64,000 nt of DNA from Paracoccus methylarcula (GCF_003007735.2 NZ_PXNQ02000014.1:1-64000), one strand, 5' to 3'; shown: positions 47,205-57,483, counted from the first letter of the stretch. Notes: generated from the letters alone by a model not told the origin. Numbers and translations are program-made.

Positions 47205-47867
47205 TCAGCGCGTCGTTTCGGTCAGCCGCCGCCGCACATAGGCCTGCACGGTATCGATCATCGGCTTCATATGCGCCTCGTCGTCGCGGAAGAAGTGATC
47301 GGCGCCCTCGATTTCCTCGTGGGTGATGGTGATGCCCTTCTGCTCGCGCAGCTTGCCGACCAGCGAATGGGTGTCCTTGGGAGGCGCCACGCGGTCGGCG
47401 GTGCCGTTGATGATCAGCCCGGAATTGGGGCAGGGGGCGAGGAAGCTGAAATCATACATGTTCGCGGGCGGCGCGACCGAAATGAATCCGGTGATCTCGG
47501 GCCGCCGCATCAGCAGTTGCATCCCGATCCAGGCGCCAAAGCTGAAACCCGCGACCCAGCAATGCTTGGAATTCGGGTTCATCGCCTGCAGGTAATCCAG
47601 CGCCGAGGCCGCATCGGAAAGCTCGCCCACGCCCTGGTCGAACTCACCCTGCGAGCGGCCCACCCCGCGGAAATTGAACCGCATCACGGTAAAGCCCATG
47701 TTGTGGAATGCGTAATGCAGGTTATAGACCACCCGGTTGTTCATCGTGCCGCCATATTGCGGATGCGGATGCAGGATGATGGCGATGGGCGCGTCCGGTA
47801 TGCCGGCCTGCGGATGGTAGCGGCCTTCGAGGCGGCCTTCGGGGCCCGGAAAAATCAACTCTGGCAT
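47205..47867 (-). CDS. alpha/beta hydrolase (dienelactone-hydrolase-like)
   Basis: A 220-residue serine hydrolase. It starts MPELIFPGPEGRLEGRY and has the family motif LHPHPQYGGTMNNRVV. The FNFRGVGRSQG loop is followed by the nucleophile elbow GFSFGAWIG (catalytic Ser). The Asp is in NGTADRVAPP and the His in GADHFF. This conserved bacterial subfamily is found beside varied genes and has no proven substrate. It is divergent from iscR. Confidence 0.9.
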   Translation of the reverse strand: MPELIFPGPEGRLEGRYHPQAGIPDAPIAIILHPHPQYGGTMNNRVVYNLHYAFHNMGFTVMRFNFRGVGRSQGEFDQGVGELSDAASALDYLQAMNPNSKHCWVAGFSFGAWIGMQLLMRRPEITGFISVAPPANMYDFSFLAPCPNSGLIINGTADRVAPPKDTHSLVGKLREQKGITITHEEIEGADHFFRDDEAHMKPMIDTVQAYVRRRLTETTR

Positions 47868-47895
47868 CGTCTTCCTTCAGCGGCTTGGAGGTTTC

Positions 47896-47924
47896 TTGAC
47901 GCATTCGCGCCAGGCTTCTAGACC
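47896..47924 (+). promoter_or_regulatory. possible promoter of iscR
   Basis: TTGACG at 47896-47901 is followed 17 bases later by TAGACC (47919-47924), a weak -10 match, within the 179-base divergent gap upstream of the regulator gene. Confidence 0.25.
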
Positions 47925-48046
47925 GAATATCTGGGAAGCCTGCGCAGCGGGCGCAAGAAACGGGCCTTCGGGGCATAACGCAGCCGTGCGGGCGCCGTCA
48001 ATCTGTGGCGGGAATGCCGCAGGGTGGCAGGGGAGGAACAAGACCG

Positions 48047-48505
48047 ATGAAACTGTCAACCAAGGGCCGCTACGCCATCATCGCGCTGGTCGATCTGGCG
48101 ATCGCGCGTGGGGACGAACTGACCTCGCTGGCCGAGATCTCGAAACGCCAGGATATCTCGCTGCCTTATCTCGAACAGCTTTTCGTCCGCCTGCGCCGCG
48201 CCGAGCTGGTCTCTTCGGTGCGCGGCCCCGGCGGCGGCTATCGCCTTGCCCGCGCCCCGGAAACGATCCGCATCTCCGAGATCCTCGAGGCCGTGGACGA
48301 AACCGTCAGCGCCATGCATGTGGGGGCGGGGGCGTCGGGCGGGGTGTCGGGCTCGCGCGCGCAGACGCTGTCGAACCGGCTGTGGGAAAGCCTGTCGGCG
48401 CATGTCTATGTGTTCCTGCATAATCACTCGCTGGCGGATGTGGCCAAGAATCAGCTATTGCCATGCCCGGCCCTGCCGCAGCTCCTGAACGTGGTGGATG
48501 AATAG
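48047..48505 (+). CDS. iscR: Rrf2-family regulator, IscR-like
   Basis: A 152-residue Rrf2 winged-helix regulator. The HTH is in LAEISKRQDISLPYLEQLFVRL, followed by the wing VRGPGGGYRL. The standard IscR three-cysteine [2Fe-2S] site near residues 92-104 is absent. That region reads HVGAGASGGVSGSRAQ and the only cysteine is Cys140 (LLPCPALP). From memory, rhodobacterial IscR proteins are of this single-Cys type and still bind a cluster. The start at 48047 follows GGGGAGG. The cysteine desulfurase/suf genes usually beside it are not in the window. Confidence 0.82.
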   Translation: MKLSTKGRYAIIALVDLAIARGDELTSLAEISKRQDISLPYLEQLFVRLRRAELVSSVRGPGGGYRLARAPETIRISEILEAVDETVSAMHVGAGASGGVSGSRAQTLSNRLWESLSAHVYVFLHNHSLADVAKNQLLPCPALPQLLNVVDE

Positions 48506-48609
48506 GGACGTTCCGCCGCGCCTTGCCGGATCGTTCCCTGTAAACCTTGCCGCCTCTCACGGAATATCCCGCAGTGGCCCGGTGGCGGGGGGCTGCAAAA
48601 GGAGATGCC

Positions 48610-49473
48610 ATGAAACCCGAATATCCGGATCACCCCGCGCCAGCCGATGCTGCGGACCGTCGCGCCGTCGCCCCGGTCATCTGCTATCCGGTCGATGCCC
48701 TGCCGCGTCCCGATCTGGCCGCCTACCGCGCCGCCCGCGCCGGATGGATCCCTGTTGCACAGGTGACGGTGCCGCCGCGAGACGCGCGTTGCTTCGAGGT
48801 CCCTGCCGGGCATTTCTTTCGCATCACAAGCGTCGAGGGGCCGCAGGTCGGCGATCTGAACCTGTGGTCGGCCGACCTGTCCGAGCGCTTCTATTCCGGC
48901 AAGAGCCGGGCGCTGCACGGCACCCATCTGGGCACGGGCGATCGAATGTGGTCCTCCTTCCCGACGCTGAGGCCATTGGCCACGATCACCGAGGATACGC
49001 TGGACTGGTATGGTTTCGACGAATATGGCGGCGGTGTCCATGACGTGATCGGCACGCGCTGCGATCCCTATACGCATAACCTTTTGTCCGATGGCGGGCA
49101 GTATCACCATTGCTGCCATTCGAACCTGACCCGTACCCTGGCCGAACATCGCGGCATGCCGCTGGCCGAGGCGGAAACGCATGTGCATGACGTGCTCAAT
49201 GTCTTCATGTGCACCGGCTTCACCCGCGACACCGGGCAGTATTTCATGAAGGCCAGCCCGGTGCGCCCCGGCGACTACCTGGAATTCTTCGCCGAGATCG
49301 ACCTGCTGGGCGCATTGTCGGCCTGTCCCGGCGGCGATTGCGGCAGCGTGCATTCCTCGGACGAGGCGGCCTGCCATCCGCTGCTGGTCGAGATTTTCCG
49401 GCCCAAGGCGCCGCCCGCGGGCTGGCTGCCGCCATCGCCGAACGGGTATGATCGCAGCCACGGTGCAGGGTGA
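48610..49473 (+). CDS. DUF1989 (urea-carboxylase-associated-like) protein
   Basis: A 287-residue soluble protein of the DUF1989 family. It has Cys/His-rich putative metal-binding segments: VGDLNLWSADLSERFYSGKSR, QYHHCCHSNL, HDVLNVFMC and CPGGDCGS. Related proteins accompany urea carboxylase and were linked to guanidine or carboxyguanidine metabolism. No urea carboxylase gene is present here. The start at 48610 has GGAGATG upstream. It lies 104 bases after iscR on the same strand; co-regulation is possible but unproven. Confidence 0.82.
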   Translation: MKPEYPDHPAPADAADRRAVAPVICYPVDALPRPDLAAYRAARAGWIPVAQVTVPPRDARCFEVPAGHFFRITSVEGPQVGDLNLWSADLSERFYSGKSRALHGTHLGTGDRMWSSFPTLRPLATITEDTLDWYGFDEYGGGVHDVIGTRCDPYTHNLLSDGGQYHHCCHSNLTRTLAEHRGMPLAEAETHVHDVLNVFMCTGFTRDTGQYFMKASPVRPGDYLEFFAEIDLLGALSACPGGDCGSVHSSDEAACHPLLVEIFRPKAPPAGWLPPSPNGYDRSHGAG

Positions 49474-49590
49474 CGAGCGGCAATGCGCGGCAATGCACAA
49501 TAGAGAGTGGCGCGGGACGAGGTTTCGCGCTATGCTGCCCCCAGATCCGGATAAACCGGACATGATCGAGGCAGTGACGGCAGTATTCCC

Positions 49591-50754
49591 ATGACCGAGA
49601 TGGTCTTTGGCACGGCCCCTACGCGGGCAGGTGATCCGATTCTTCCAAGATGGTGGCGTACCATCGACAAATGGTCCCTGGCCTGCGTGCTGGGGCTTTT
49701 CGCGATGGGGTTGCTTCTTGGGCTGGCGGCATCGGTTCCGCTGGCCGAAAAGAACAACCTGCCGCGGTTCTATTACGTCGAAAGACAGGCCGCATTCGGC
49801 GGGATGGCCCTGATCGTGATGCTGGTCTTCTCGATGATGTCCCCCCGGCAGGTGCGGCGCCTGGGAGTGCTGGGTTTCATCGGCGCTCTTCTGCTGATCC
49901 TCGCATTGCCGGTGATCGGGACCGATCACGGCAAGGGTGCGGTCCGCTGGCTCAGTATCGCGGGGTTGTCGCTGCAACCCTCGGAATTCCTGAAACCCGG
50001 TTTCGTGGCGCTTTGCGCCTGGTTCATGGCTGCCAGCCAGGAGGTCGGAGGGCCTCCGGGCAAGCTCTATTCCTTCATCACGGCCTGCGTGATCGTGGTG
50101 CTGCTGGCGCTGCAACCCGATTTCGGGCAGGCCTCGCTGGTGCTGTTCGCATGGCTGGTGATGTATTTCGTGGCCGGTGCGCCGATGGTGCTCTTGCTCG
50201 GGGTGGCCGGGCTGGCCGGTTTCGGCGGCTTTCTTGCCTATGGCGCTTCCGAGCATTTCGCCCGCCGCATCAACGGTTTCCTGTCACCCGATATCGATCC
50301 GCGCACGCAGATCGGCTATGCGACCAATGCCATCCAGGAAGGCGGGTTCTTCGGCGTCGGCGTGGGCGAGGGCAGCGTGAAATGGTCGCTGCCCGACGCG
50401 CATACCGATTTCATCATCGCCGTGGCGGCCGAGGAATACGGGCTGATCATGGTGCTGGCGATCATCGCGCTCTACTGCACCATCGTCGTGCGCTCGCTGC
50501 TGCGCCTGCTGAAAGAGCGCGACCCTTTCGCCCGGATCGCGGGCACCGGTCTGGCCTGCTCCTTCGGGGTGCAGGCGCTGATCAATATGGGCGTCGCGGT
50601 GCGATTGCTTCCGGCCAAGGGGATGACACTGCCATTCGTGAGCTATGGCGGCTCTTCGGTCATCGCCTCGGCGGTCGCGATGGGGGCGCTGCTGGCGTTG
50701 ACGCGGACTCGTCCGCAAGGCGAGATCGCCGAGATCCTGCGGCGGGGGCACTGA
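49591..50754 (+). CDS. ftsW: peptidoglycan glycosyltransferase FtsW
   Basis: A SEDS-family polymerase that makes septal glycan strands with FtsI. It is 387 aa with about ten membrane helices. Typical stretches are [34 protein letters not shown] and the late [20 protein letters not shown]. The catalytic Asp expected in loop 4 is seen in [21 protein letters not shown]. The stop overlaps the murG start (ATGA at 50754). Upstream murD/mraY/murF/murE genes are not directly before it; a DUF1989 gene is. Confidence 0.94.
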   Translation: MTEMVFGTAPTRAGDPILPRWWRTIDKWSLACVLGLFAMGLLLGLAASVPLAEKNNLPRFYYVERQAAFGGMALIVMLVFSMMSPRQVRRLGVLGFIGALLLILALPVIGTDHGKGAVRWLSIAGLSLQPSEFLKPGFVALCAWFMAASQEVGGPPGKLYSFITACVIVVLLALQPDFGQASLVLFAWLVMYFVAGAPMVLLLGVAGLAGFGGFLAYGASEHFARRINGFLSPDIDPRTQIGYATNAIQEGGFFGVGVGEGSVKWSLPDAHTDFIIAVAAEEYGLIMVLAIIALYCTIVVRSLLRLLKERDPFARIAGTGLACSFGVQALINMGVAVRLLPAKGMTLPFVSYGGSSVIASAVAMGALLALTRTRPQGEIAEILRRGH

Positions 50755-51839
50755 TGTCCACACCCTTGGCCCTGATCGCCGCCGGTGGGACCGGCGGCCA
50801 CATGTTTCCCGCGCAGGCGCTGGCCGAATTGCTGCTGGCCGAGGGCTGGCGCGTCAGGCTGTCCACCGACGAGCGCGGCGCGCGCTATGCGGGCGGCTTT
50901 CCCGAGGCGGTCGAGCGCTCGGTGGTGCCATCGGCGACAACGGCCCGGGGCGGTATCATCGGCAAGCTGACCGCACCGTTCAAGATTGCGGCCGGGGTGA
51001 TGGCCGCGCGCAAGGGATTTCGCCGCGACCGTCCCGCGGTGGTGATCGGTTTCGGCGGGTATCCCACGATTCCGGCGCTGGCGGCGGCGGTCAGCATGGG
51101 GCTGCCCCGGATGATCCATGAACAGAACGGCGTGATGGGGCGGGTGAACCGGCTCTTCGCGCGCCGGGTAGACCGCATCGCCTGCGGGATATGGCCGACC
51201 GAATTGCCCGCGGATGTCGAGGGCATCCATACCGGTAACCCGATCCGCGCCTCGGTGCTGGAACGGGCCGGTGCGGCCTATGCGCTTCCGGCGCAGGGGG
51301 ATTTGCATCTTCTGGTGATCGGTGGCTCGCAAGGGGCGCGGGTCCTGTCGGATATCGTGCCCGAGGCCATCGCTGCACTGCCCGAGCCGCTGCGCGCACG
51401 GCTCCGTGTCAGCCATCAGGCCCGTGCCGAGGATGGCGACAGGGTGATCGAGGCCTATCGGCAGGCGGGTGTCCGGGCCGAGGTGCAGGCCTTTTTCGGC
51501 GACGTCCCCGAGCGGCTGGAAAAGGCGCAACTGGTCATCAGCCGGTCCGGCGCATCCTCGATCGCCGATATCACGGCGATCGGACGGCCCGCGATCCTGA
51601 TCCCGCTGGCCAGCGCAACCGGAGATCACCAGACTGCCAATGCGCGCGCCCTGGCCGAGGGCGGTGCGGCGCTTGTCCGTCCGGAATCCGAGCTTGACGC
51701 AGAGAGCCTGATGGGCGACATCCGCGACCTTCTGAGCGACCCCGCGCGGGCGCAGGAGATGGCCGCCGCCGCCTTGCTGCTTGGCCGTCCCGATGCGGCG
51801 CGCCGCCTTTATGATATAGTGACGGAGATAGTAGCATGA
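50754..51839 (+). CDS. murG: UDP-GlcNAc:lipid I N-acetylglucosaminyltransferase MurG
   Basis: Adds GlcNAc to lipid I to give lipid II on the inner face of the membrane. It is 361 aa. It has the N-terminal [19 protein letters not shown], the second glycine-rich loop [23 protein letters not shown], the [11 protein letters not shown] motif and the nucleotide-binding [20 protein letters not shown]. The open frame extends far upstream inside ftsW; the start at 50754 is set by the ftsW overlap and the family N-terminus. It overlaps murC by four bases. Confidence 0.96.
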   Translation: MSTPLALIAAGGTGGHMFPAQALAELLLAEGWRVRLSTDERGARYAGGFPEAVERSVVPSATTARGGIIGKLTAPFKIAAGVMAARKGFRRDRPAVVIGFGGYPTIPALAAAVSMGLPRMIHEQNGVMGRVNRLFARRVDRIACGIWPTELPADVEGIHTGNPIRASVLERAGAAYALPAQGDLHLLVIGGSQGARVLSDIVPEAIAALPEPLRARLRVSHQARAEDGDRVIEAYRQAGVRAEVQAFFGDVPERLEKAQLVISRSGASSIADITAIGRPAILIPLASATGDHQTANARALAEGGAALVRPESELDAESLMGDIRDLLSDPARAQEMAAAALLLGRPDAARRLYDIVTEIVA

Positions 51840-53263
51840 ACGCCGCGACCAAATTGCCATTCGATCTCGGTCCGATCCATTTCACCGGCATCGGCGGCAT
51901 CGGTATGTCCGGCATCGCCGAGGTGCTGCTGACGCTTGGTTATTCCGTGCAGGGCAGCGACCTGAAGCGGTCCAAGATCACCGACCGGCTGGAAGGGCTG
52001 GGCGCGAAGATCTTCGAGGGGCAGGAGGCCGCGAATATCGGCGAGGCCGGTGTCGTGGTCATCTCGACCGCGATCAAGAAGGGCAATCCCGAGCTGGAAG
52101 AGGCCCGACGCCGCGGCCTGCCGGTGGTGCGCCGCGCCGAGATGCTGGCCGAGCTGATGCGGATGAAGTCGAATATCGCCGTCGCCGGAACCCATGGCAA
52201 GACGACGACCACCACCATGGTCGCCACGCTGCTCGATGCGGGCGGGCTTGATCCGACGGTCATCAATGGCGGGGTGATCCATGCCTATGGCTCGAACGCG
52301 CGGGCCGGAGAGGGCGAGTGGATGGTGGTCGAGGCCGATGAGAGCGATGGCAGTTTCAATCGCCTGCCCGCCGATATCGCCATCGTCACCAATATCGATC
52401 CCGAACATATGGAGCATTGGGGCAGTTTCGACGCGCTGCGCCAGGGCTTTTACGATTTCACCTCGGGGATTCCCTTCTATGGGCTCGCGGTGTGCTGCAC
52501 CGATCATCCCGAGGTTCAGGCCCTGGTCGGGCGCCTGACGGATCGCCGGGTGGTGACATTCGGCTTCAATGCGCAGGCGGATGTGCGGGCGGTGAACCTG
52601 CATTACGACAAGGGCATTGCGCATTTCGATATCGCCCTGCAGGGCGAGCGCGACGGCTCCGGCGATGAAGGCGGGATGATCGAAGGCTGCACCCTGCCGA
52701 TGCCGGGTGATCACAATGTCTCGAACTGCCTCGCCGCTGTGGCGGTCGCCCGCCATCTTGGCATGAAGAAATCCGAGATCCGCGGCGCGCTGGCGAATTT
52801 CGCCGGGGTCGGGCGGCGCTTCACCCGTGTCGGAGAGGTGGACGGCGTGACCATCATCGACGATTACGGCCATCACCCGGTCGAGATCGCCGCCGTGCTG
52901 AAAGCCGCCCGCCAGGCCAGCAGCGGCCGGGTCATCGCCGTGCACCAGCCGCATCGCTATTCCCGCCTCTCGAGCCTCTTCGACGATTTCTGCACCTGTT
53001 TCAACGAGGCCGATGTCGTCGCCATCGCCGAGGTCTATGCGGCCGGTGAGGATCCGATCCCCGGCGCCACCCGCGACGATCTGGTTGCCGGGCTGATCGC
53101 CCATGGCCATCGTCATGCCCGCGCGATCCTCAGCGAGGGCGATTTGACGCGGCTGGTGCGCGAACAGGCCCGTCCCGGCGACATGGTCGTCTGCCTCGGG
53201 GCGGGAACGATCTCGGGCTGGGCGAATGCGCTTCCGGACCGGCTGCGGGACGAGGCCGCATGA
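51836..53263 (+). CDS. murC: UDP-N-acetylmuramate-L-alanine ligase
   Basis: Adds the first amino acid of the peptidoglycan stem. It is 475 aa. The N-terminal UDP-binding fold is [16 protein letters not shown], the P-loop is [18 protein letters not shown], and the central motifs are [21 protein letters not shown] and [16 protein letters not shown]. The C-terminal ligand domain has [15 protein letters not shown]. It overlaps murG upstream and the DUF2484 gene downstream by four bases each. Confidence 0.97.
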   Translation: MNAATKLPFDLGPIHFTGIGGIGMSGIAEVLLTLGYSVQGSDLKRSKITDRLEGLGAKIFEGQEAANIGEAGVVVISTAIKKGNPELEEARRRGLPVVRRAEMLAELMRMKSNIAVAGTHGKTTTTTMVATLLDAGGLDPTVINGGVIHAYGSNARAGEGEWMVVEADESDGSFNRLPADIAIVTNIDPEHMEHWGSFDALRQGFYDFTSGIPFYGLAVCCTDHPEVQALVGRLTDRRVVTFGFNAQADVRAVNLHYDKGIAHFDIALQGERDGSGDEGGMIEGCTLPMPGDHNVSNCLAAVAVARHLGMKKSEIRGALANFAGVGRRFTRVGEVDGVTIIDDYGHHPVEIAAVLKAARQASSGRVIAVHQPHRYSRLSSLFDDFCTCFNEADVVAIAEVYAAGEDPIPGATRDDLVAGLIAHGHRHARAILSEGDLTRLVREQARPGDMVVCLGAGTISGWANALPDRLRDEAA

Positions 53264-53538
53264 ATGATCCCCATGTCATTTCCGGTGCGCTGGCGTTGTC
53301 CTGGCTGATTCTGGCGGGGCTGCTCCCACGGATCGCGTGGCGCTACAGAAACCCCGCATCCTGGGGAATGATCGTGATAGGAGTGCCGGTGCTGGGTTGG
53401 CTGACCCTGCATTGGGGGCCGGGAGTCGGCGTTGCCGCCTTCGCGCTCGGGTTTGGCGTGCTGGTGCTCCAGCCATTGCGCCCAAGGGGCGACAAGGCGG
53501 AACGGACCCTGCACGACACGGGGCCGGGAACTACGTGA
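53260..53538 (+). CDS. DUF2484 family small membrane protein
   Basis: A 92-residue protein with three hydrophobic segments (about residues 8-25, 34-50 and 55-72) and a polar C-terminus. It belongs to the DUF2484 family, which in Rhodobacterales sits between murC and murB. It overlaps murC at ATGA, and its stop overlaps a GTG start of the next gene, so all are coupled. A role in cell-envelope synthesis is inferred from position only. Confidence 0.82.
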   Translation: MNDPHVISGALALSWLILAGLLPRIAWRYRNPASWGMIVIGVPVLGWLTLHWGPGVGVAAFALGFGVLVLQPLRPRGDKAERTLHDTGPGTT

Positions 53539-53882
53539 ATCCGCTGCTGATCTCGGCGGCCTGCCTGATCGGTGCGGGGGCCGTCGCGCTCGGCTGTTCC
53601 GCGCTGCGGTTGCGCTGGCCACTGACCGCGCTGTCACTGCTGCTGGCGGTGATCGCGTTGCAACTGACTGATGCTGCCCGCGGGCGGAACGGGGTGCATG
53701 ATCTCGGCGCATGGCTGGCAATGAGACATACGGTCGTTCCCGCCTTGCTGGGCATTGCCTTGGGGGCCGTGATCGGAAAGAGCCGCGGCTGGCACTTGCG
53801 ACATCATGGCTGGCAGGGCGGAGCGACCGTCGCCGCGCTGATCCTGAGCCTCTTTGCTGCGGGATATACCCTGCTTCTCTGA
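53535..53882 (+). CDS. small membrane protein in the mur cluster (115 aa)
   Basis: It starts with GTG at 53535, overlapping the stop of the DUF2484 gene (GTGA). It encodes 115 residues with hydrophobic segments near residues 4-22, 28-44, 66-82 and 95-113. The first part reads [20 protein letters not shown]. The open frame also continues upstream inside the DUF2484 gene, but the coupling and hydrophobic pattern favour this start. No family recognised. It ends 56 bases before the convergent YHS gene. Confidence 0.7.
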   Translation: MNPLLISAACLIGAGAVALGCSALRLRWPLTALSLLLAVIALQLTDAARGRNGVHDLGAWLAMRHTVVPALLGIALGAVIGKSRGWHLRHHGWQGGATVAALILSLFAAGYTLLL

Positions 53883-53938
53883 AAGGGCCTGTGGCATGTC
53901 CGCCAAGGCATGCGCGGCATGCGGCAAGGCGCCGAAGA

Positions 53939-54457
53939 TCAGTTCCCGAGCGGGGCCGGGGACCTGAAACCCGGGATTGCTTGGGTCGATGCCTCGTCCG
54001 GCTCGATTTCGGGCCAGTTCTCCTCCGCCAGGTCGATATTGCCCGGGATGTCCCTTTCCCAGTAAGCGGCGACTTTCGGGGTGATATTCAGGTAAAGCCT
54101 GCCATCGACGATCCGCCACAGGTTCGGATTTCCCGGCACCTTGTTGTTCCTTGAGACGCCATAGGCACAGTGGCCGTCATATTGCGGGGCGAAATAAGCC
54201 GGGTTTTCAAGGTACCTGACACGGTTTTCCGTGGTCGCGAAGGCGAAGACCGCCCCGTTATACTCGGCGGTGATACCTGCCTTGCCGGGAATGGCAGCTG
54301 GCTGGGGCAAGCCGGGGGCTGCCTGGCCGAGATCGCGATAGGCGACGACGTCGTAGCCAGATACGGCAAAGCCCGTCGGGTCGATGAATTGCTCGCCCGC
54401 GAAGGCCGGAAAACCCAGACCGGCGGCAAGGATAACGGCAAGGAAGAGAGGTTTCAT
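53939..54457 (-). CDS. exported YHS-domain protein
   Basis: A 172-residue protein with a signal peptide, MKPLFLAVILAAGLGFPAFA, then a YHS domain (about residues 22-110: FAVSGYDVVAYRDLG, ENRVRYLENPAYFAPQYDGHCAYG). YHS domains often accompany metal transport or sensing. The Cys and His residues of HCAYGVS could bind metal. The gene is on the opposite strand within the division/mur cluster, between the small membrane protein and murB, so it is expressed separately. Confidence 0.85.
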   Translation of the reverse strand: MKPLFLAVILAAGLGFPAFAGEQFIDPTGFAVSGYDVVAYRDLGQAAPGLPQPAAIPGKAGITAEYNGAVFAFATTENRVRYLENPAYFAPQYDGHCAYGVSRNNKVPGNPNLWRIVDGRLYLNITPKVAAYWERDIPGNIDLAEENWPEIEPDEASTQAIPGFRSPAPLGN

Positions 54458-54596
54458 CGTGATACCTGGGTTGCGGGTCTGTCATCGCCATTACGTTCCC
54501 GGACCGGATGTCTTACAAGGGCTCACGCATCTGTGATCGCCGGGTGGGCGGGAGCGGCAGATTGACCTTCGCGGGAGCCCTGTTTACCAGCATGTC

Positions 54597-55537
54597 ATGA
54601 CTTTCGATCTGCCCAGCCCTCGTGGCGCCCTGACACCGAACCGTCCCCTGGACAGCCTGACATGGCTGCGCGTGGGCGGGCCTGCCGATTGGCTGTTCCA
54701 GCCCGCCGATGCCGGGGACCTGGCCGATTTCCTGCGCCAGCTGGACCCGGCGATACCGGTTTTCCCCATCGGCGTGGGCAGCAACCTGATCGTGCGCGAT
54801 GGCGGGATCCGGGGCGTGGTGATCCGGCTCGGGCGCGGTTTCAACACGATCACGGCCGAGGACGACCGGGTGATTGCCGGGGCAGGGGCGCTGGATGCCC
54901 ATGTCGCAAGGCGGGCGGCGGATGCGGGGCTGGACCTGACCTTCCTGCGCACCATTCCCGGCAGTATCGGCGGGGCGGTCAGCATGAATGCCGGATGCTA
55001 CGGCTCTTACACGGCCGATCACCTGATCGAAGTGAGAGGGGTTACGCGTGACGGGCGAGAAGAGGTGCTGACGCCCGCAGATCTGCGCTTTGCCTATCGC
55101 CATTCGGACTTGCCGGAAGGCTGGATCGTCACCGAGGCGGTGCTGCGGGCTGACAGGGGCGAGCCCGATGCCCTGCATCGGAAAATGGCCGATCAACTGG
55201 CCAGGCGCGACGCGACACAGCGACCCGGGAGCGCAGCGCCGGTTCGACCTTCCGCAACCCGGCGGGGTTCAGCTCGACCGGGCGGGAAGATGACACGCAT
55301 GAGTTGAAGGCGTGGTCGCTGATCGACCGGGCGGGGTTGCGCGGCCATAGCTGGGGCGGTGCGCAGATGTCCGAAAAGCACCCGAATTTCCTGCTCAATA
55401 CCGGCGGGGCGACGGCGGACGACCTTGAGACCCTGGGAGAACTGGTCCGCCGCCGGGTACTGGAGGATAGCGGCTACGAGCTCCAGTGGGAGGTGATCCG
55501 CGTGGGTGATCCCTTGCCCGAGAAGGAACAGGGCTGA
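54597..55537 (+). CDS. murB: UDP-N-acetylenolpyruvoylglucosamine reductase (frameshifted)
   Basis: NADPH- and FAD-dependent reduction giving UDP-N-acetylmuramate. The N-terminal frame has [28 protein letters not shown] and [17 protein letters not shown]. The frame is lost after DATQ at 55220. One C restored to CAGCGACC (CAGCCGACC) gives [18 protein letters not shown], which holds the catalytic Ser of the GSTFxNP motif. The sequence then joins [31 protein letters not shown] and the final [10 protein letters not shown]. Corrected length is about 313 aa. All catalytic parts are present once corrected. Confidence 0.93.
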
Positions 55538-56339
55538 AAGAGTAACAGGAGCGGGGACGGTATCGCGTTCCCGATGCAACCTGGAAGCAGTTTGAAACCG
55601 GAAATGCCGGGTTTCTGGCCGTACGGGCTCGTACACCCTGCATTACACAACCTGCATATGGGGCGGCTACAGGCACGGCTGATTGCCCGGATGATGCCCT
55701 GCTACGGATGAATCTCCGATAAGAATTTCGCTTCGCGTGGATGAACCGGCGGTGCCACTGTGGACGTTCGGCCATCTCCGATAGCGCAGCGCAAGATGTT
55801 GCGCGAAGCGATCTCCGCGCCTTCCGCCCTCTGCAGGTTTCCACGGATATCCGGAGGGATGCAGGGTGGGTTCCTGCCTGGGCTGCAAAGATGAACCGAT
55901 ACCGTTCCAATCCCCTCTTGGGCGAGCGAAATCTGCCTAGGTAGTTTCGCCTATGGTATACATTTTTATTGTATGCCGACCCTTCTGCCGGTAAACACCA
56001 CTTGCTGGTGATTCACCACGTCTATTCGGTGAGAATGGCGATGCTGCAATCTTGTGTAGTGCGCTTCTGGCTTGTTTCGTTCTGGCGTTGTTCAGACAGT
56101 GAGGGCTTTGAATGATCGATCATATGGATGCGCCGATGCAGGACGGGAGCCTGGGCCGGGACGGTTCGAGGGGGGCTTGCCGATAAGTTGAGCGGCAACA
56201 TTTTTGGCGTTGATGGCTATGCGGATGACGTTTCCATCGCCGAGAGCATAGCGGCCGCGATCCGCGATAGATCGGGAACAGCCTGTCCATGGGCCTGCGA
56301 TCTGAACAGCAGCGAGTTTACCAACATAGAGGTTTCGAG
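55538..56339. other. 802-base gene-poor region between murB and the Hint gene
   Basis: No convincing gene was seen. Short frames (for example 55741-55944 +) lack ribosome-binding sites or recognisable products. The second half is AT-richer than its surroundings. It holds an inverted repeat GGTATACA/TGTATGCC at 55955-55977, then two small hairpins: CACCA/TGGTG (55996-56010) and TCACC/GGTGA (56013-56032). These are probably the regulatory region of the Hint gene. The low-GC character and position inside a conserved cluster suggest inserted DNA. Confidence 0.5.
55955..55977. promoter_or_regulatory. inverted repeat upstream of the Hint gene
   Basis: GGTATACA (55955-55962) and TGTATGCC (55970-55977) pair with one mismatch or wobble around TTTTTAT. 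It shares the TGTATGC half with the repeat upstream of icd (44939-44954). Confidence 0.35.
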
Positions 56340-57449
56340 ATGGCATATCCTACAGAAGACGTTGTCGTTAATGGCACATTCAGCAGTACGGTCCCCGGAA
56401 CGAGCAGTGGTTCTCAGGGAGATTCTGGTGATCCGTCCGATTGGATAGTCGCTGAGGGTACCGAATACCGGGTGCAGACTGTTGGCGGTCGTGTCTATTT
56501 CAACCGAAGCGAGTCACCGGCAACCACCACGACCGGCATCTATCAGGATGTTAATGGGGTCGAGCCAAGCGGCGAGGAGATCACCTTCAGCTTCACCTAT
56601 GGTGAAAACAAGACTCCTCATGCCAACCAGGGCGATCCCGGCATTCGTTACGTTGTCTATGATCTTGATAACAATAACGCTATCATGGCACAGGGAACCG
56701 TCAAAACGCCCGGCAACTATACCGAAACATTCGCCGCAAATTCAACGTCCTATAGAATTTACTTCTATGATGTTTCGAATGGGACAACCTTTGCGGATCC
56801 ATATTTGGATAACGTGTCGCTTGTTGCGCCTGTCGTGTGCTTTGCCGCGGGCACATTGATCGAAACCTCCTGCGGTCCCATGGCAGTGGAAAAACTGCGG
56901 GAAGGCGACATGATCAGAACCCGCGACAATGGCCTTCAGCCGATCCGCTGGATCGGATCGCGCAAACTGTCTGCGGCGGAATTGGCGGCTGCCCCCAATC
57001 TGCGCCCGATCCGGATCCGTGCCGGCGCTTTTGGGAACAATACACCCGAAACTAACCTGATAGTTTCGCCGCAGCACCGGGTGCTGGTCCGTTCCAAGAT
57101 CGCGCAGCGCATGTTCAGTGCCGATGAGGTCCTGGTTGCGGCCAAGCACCTGCTGGAGCTTGATGGAGTCGGGATCGCCGAAGACATGGCGCAAGTGGAA
57201 TACTTGCACATTCTTTTCGACCGGCACGAGATCATCTTCTCGAACGGTGCGGAAACCGAAAGCCTCTATACCGGCCCCGAGGCGCTGAAGGCGGTCGGCC
57301 CGAAGGCGCGCGATGAAATCCTCGCATTGTTCCCCGAGTTGCGCGACATGGATCCGGCGGCGGTTGCGCCACCGGCGCGCCCCTGGTCAAGGGGCGGATG
57401 GGGCGGCAACTGGCTGGCCGCCATGCGCGAAACAGGCATGAACTGGTGA
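56340..57449 (+). CDS. Hint-domain (Hedgehog/intein-type) protein, probably secreted
   Basis: A 369-residue protein of two parts. Residues 1-163 form a strand-rich, Asn/Thr/Ser-rich domain like a carbohydrate-binding or lectin-like module (WIVAEGTEYRVQTVGG ... YLDNVSLV). From residue 164 a Hint_2 domain follows: VCFAAGTLIETSCGP with the expected Cys167, then EGDMIRTRDNGLQPIRWIG and IVSPQHRVLVRS with His246. A tail ends GGWGGNWLAAMRETGMNW. Rhodobacteraceae carry many such proteins, often type I secretion substrates; function and self-cleavage are unproven. The start at 56340 follows AGAGG. Codon use in the first half is clearly less GC-rich than in its neighbours. Confidence 0.85.
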   Translation: MAYPTEDVVVNGTFSSTVPGTSSGSQGDSGDPSDWIVAEGTEYRVQTVGGRVYFNRSESPATTTTGIYQDVNGVEPSGEEITFSFTYGENKTPHANQGDPGIRYVVYDLDNNNAIMAQGTVKTPGNYTETFAANSTSYRIYFYDVSNGTTFADPYLDNVSLVAPVVCFAAGTLIETSCGPMAVEKLREGDMIRTRDNGLQPIRWIGSRKLSAAELAAAPNLRPIRIRAGAFGNNTPETNLIVSPQHRVLVRSKIAQRMFSADEVLVAAKHLLELDGVGIAEDMAQVEYLHILFDRHEIIFSNGAETESLYTGPEALKAVGPKARDEILALFPELRDMDPAAVAPPARPWSRGGWGGNWLAAMRETGMNW

Positions 57450-57461
57450 GCTGAGCCGGGT

Positions 57462-57483
57462 TTCCGGTCGCCCGTGACCGGAA
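57462..57483 (+). terminator. hairpin after the Hint gene
   Basis: TTCCGGTC (57462-57469) pairs perfectly with GACCGGAA (57476-57483) around GCCCGT, 13 bases past the stop. No T run follows, so termination is uncertain. The remaining bases to 57735 hold no gene and may carry the ddl promoter. Confidence 0.45.
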
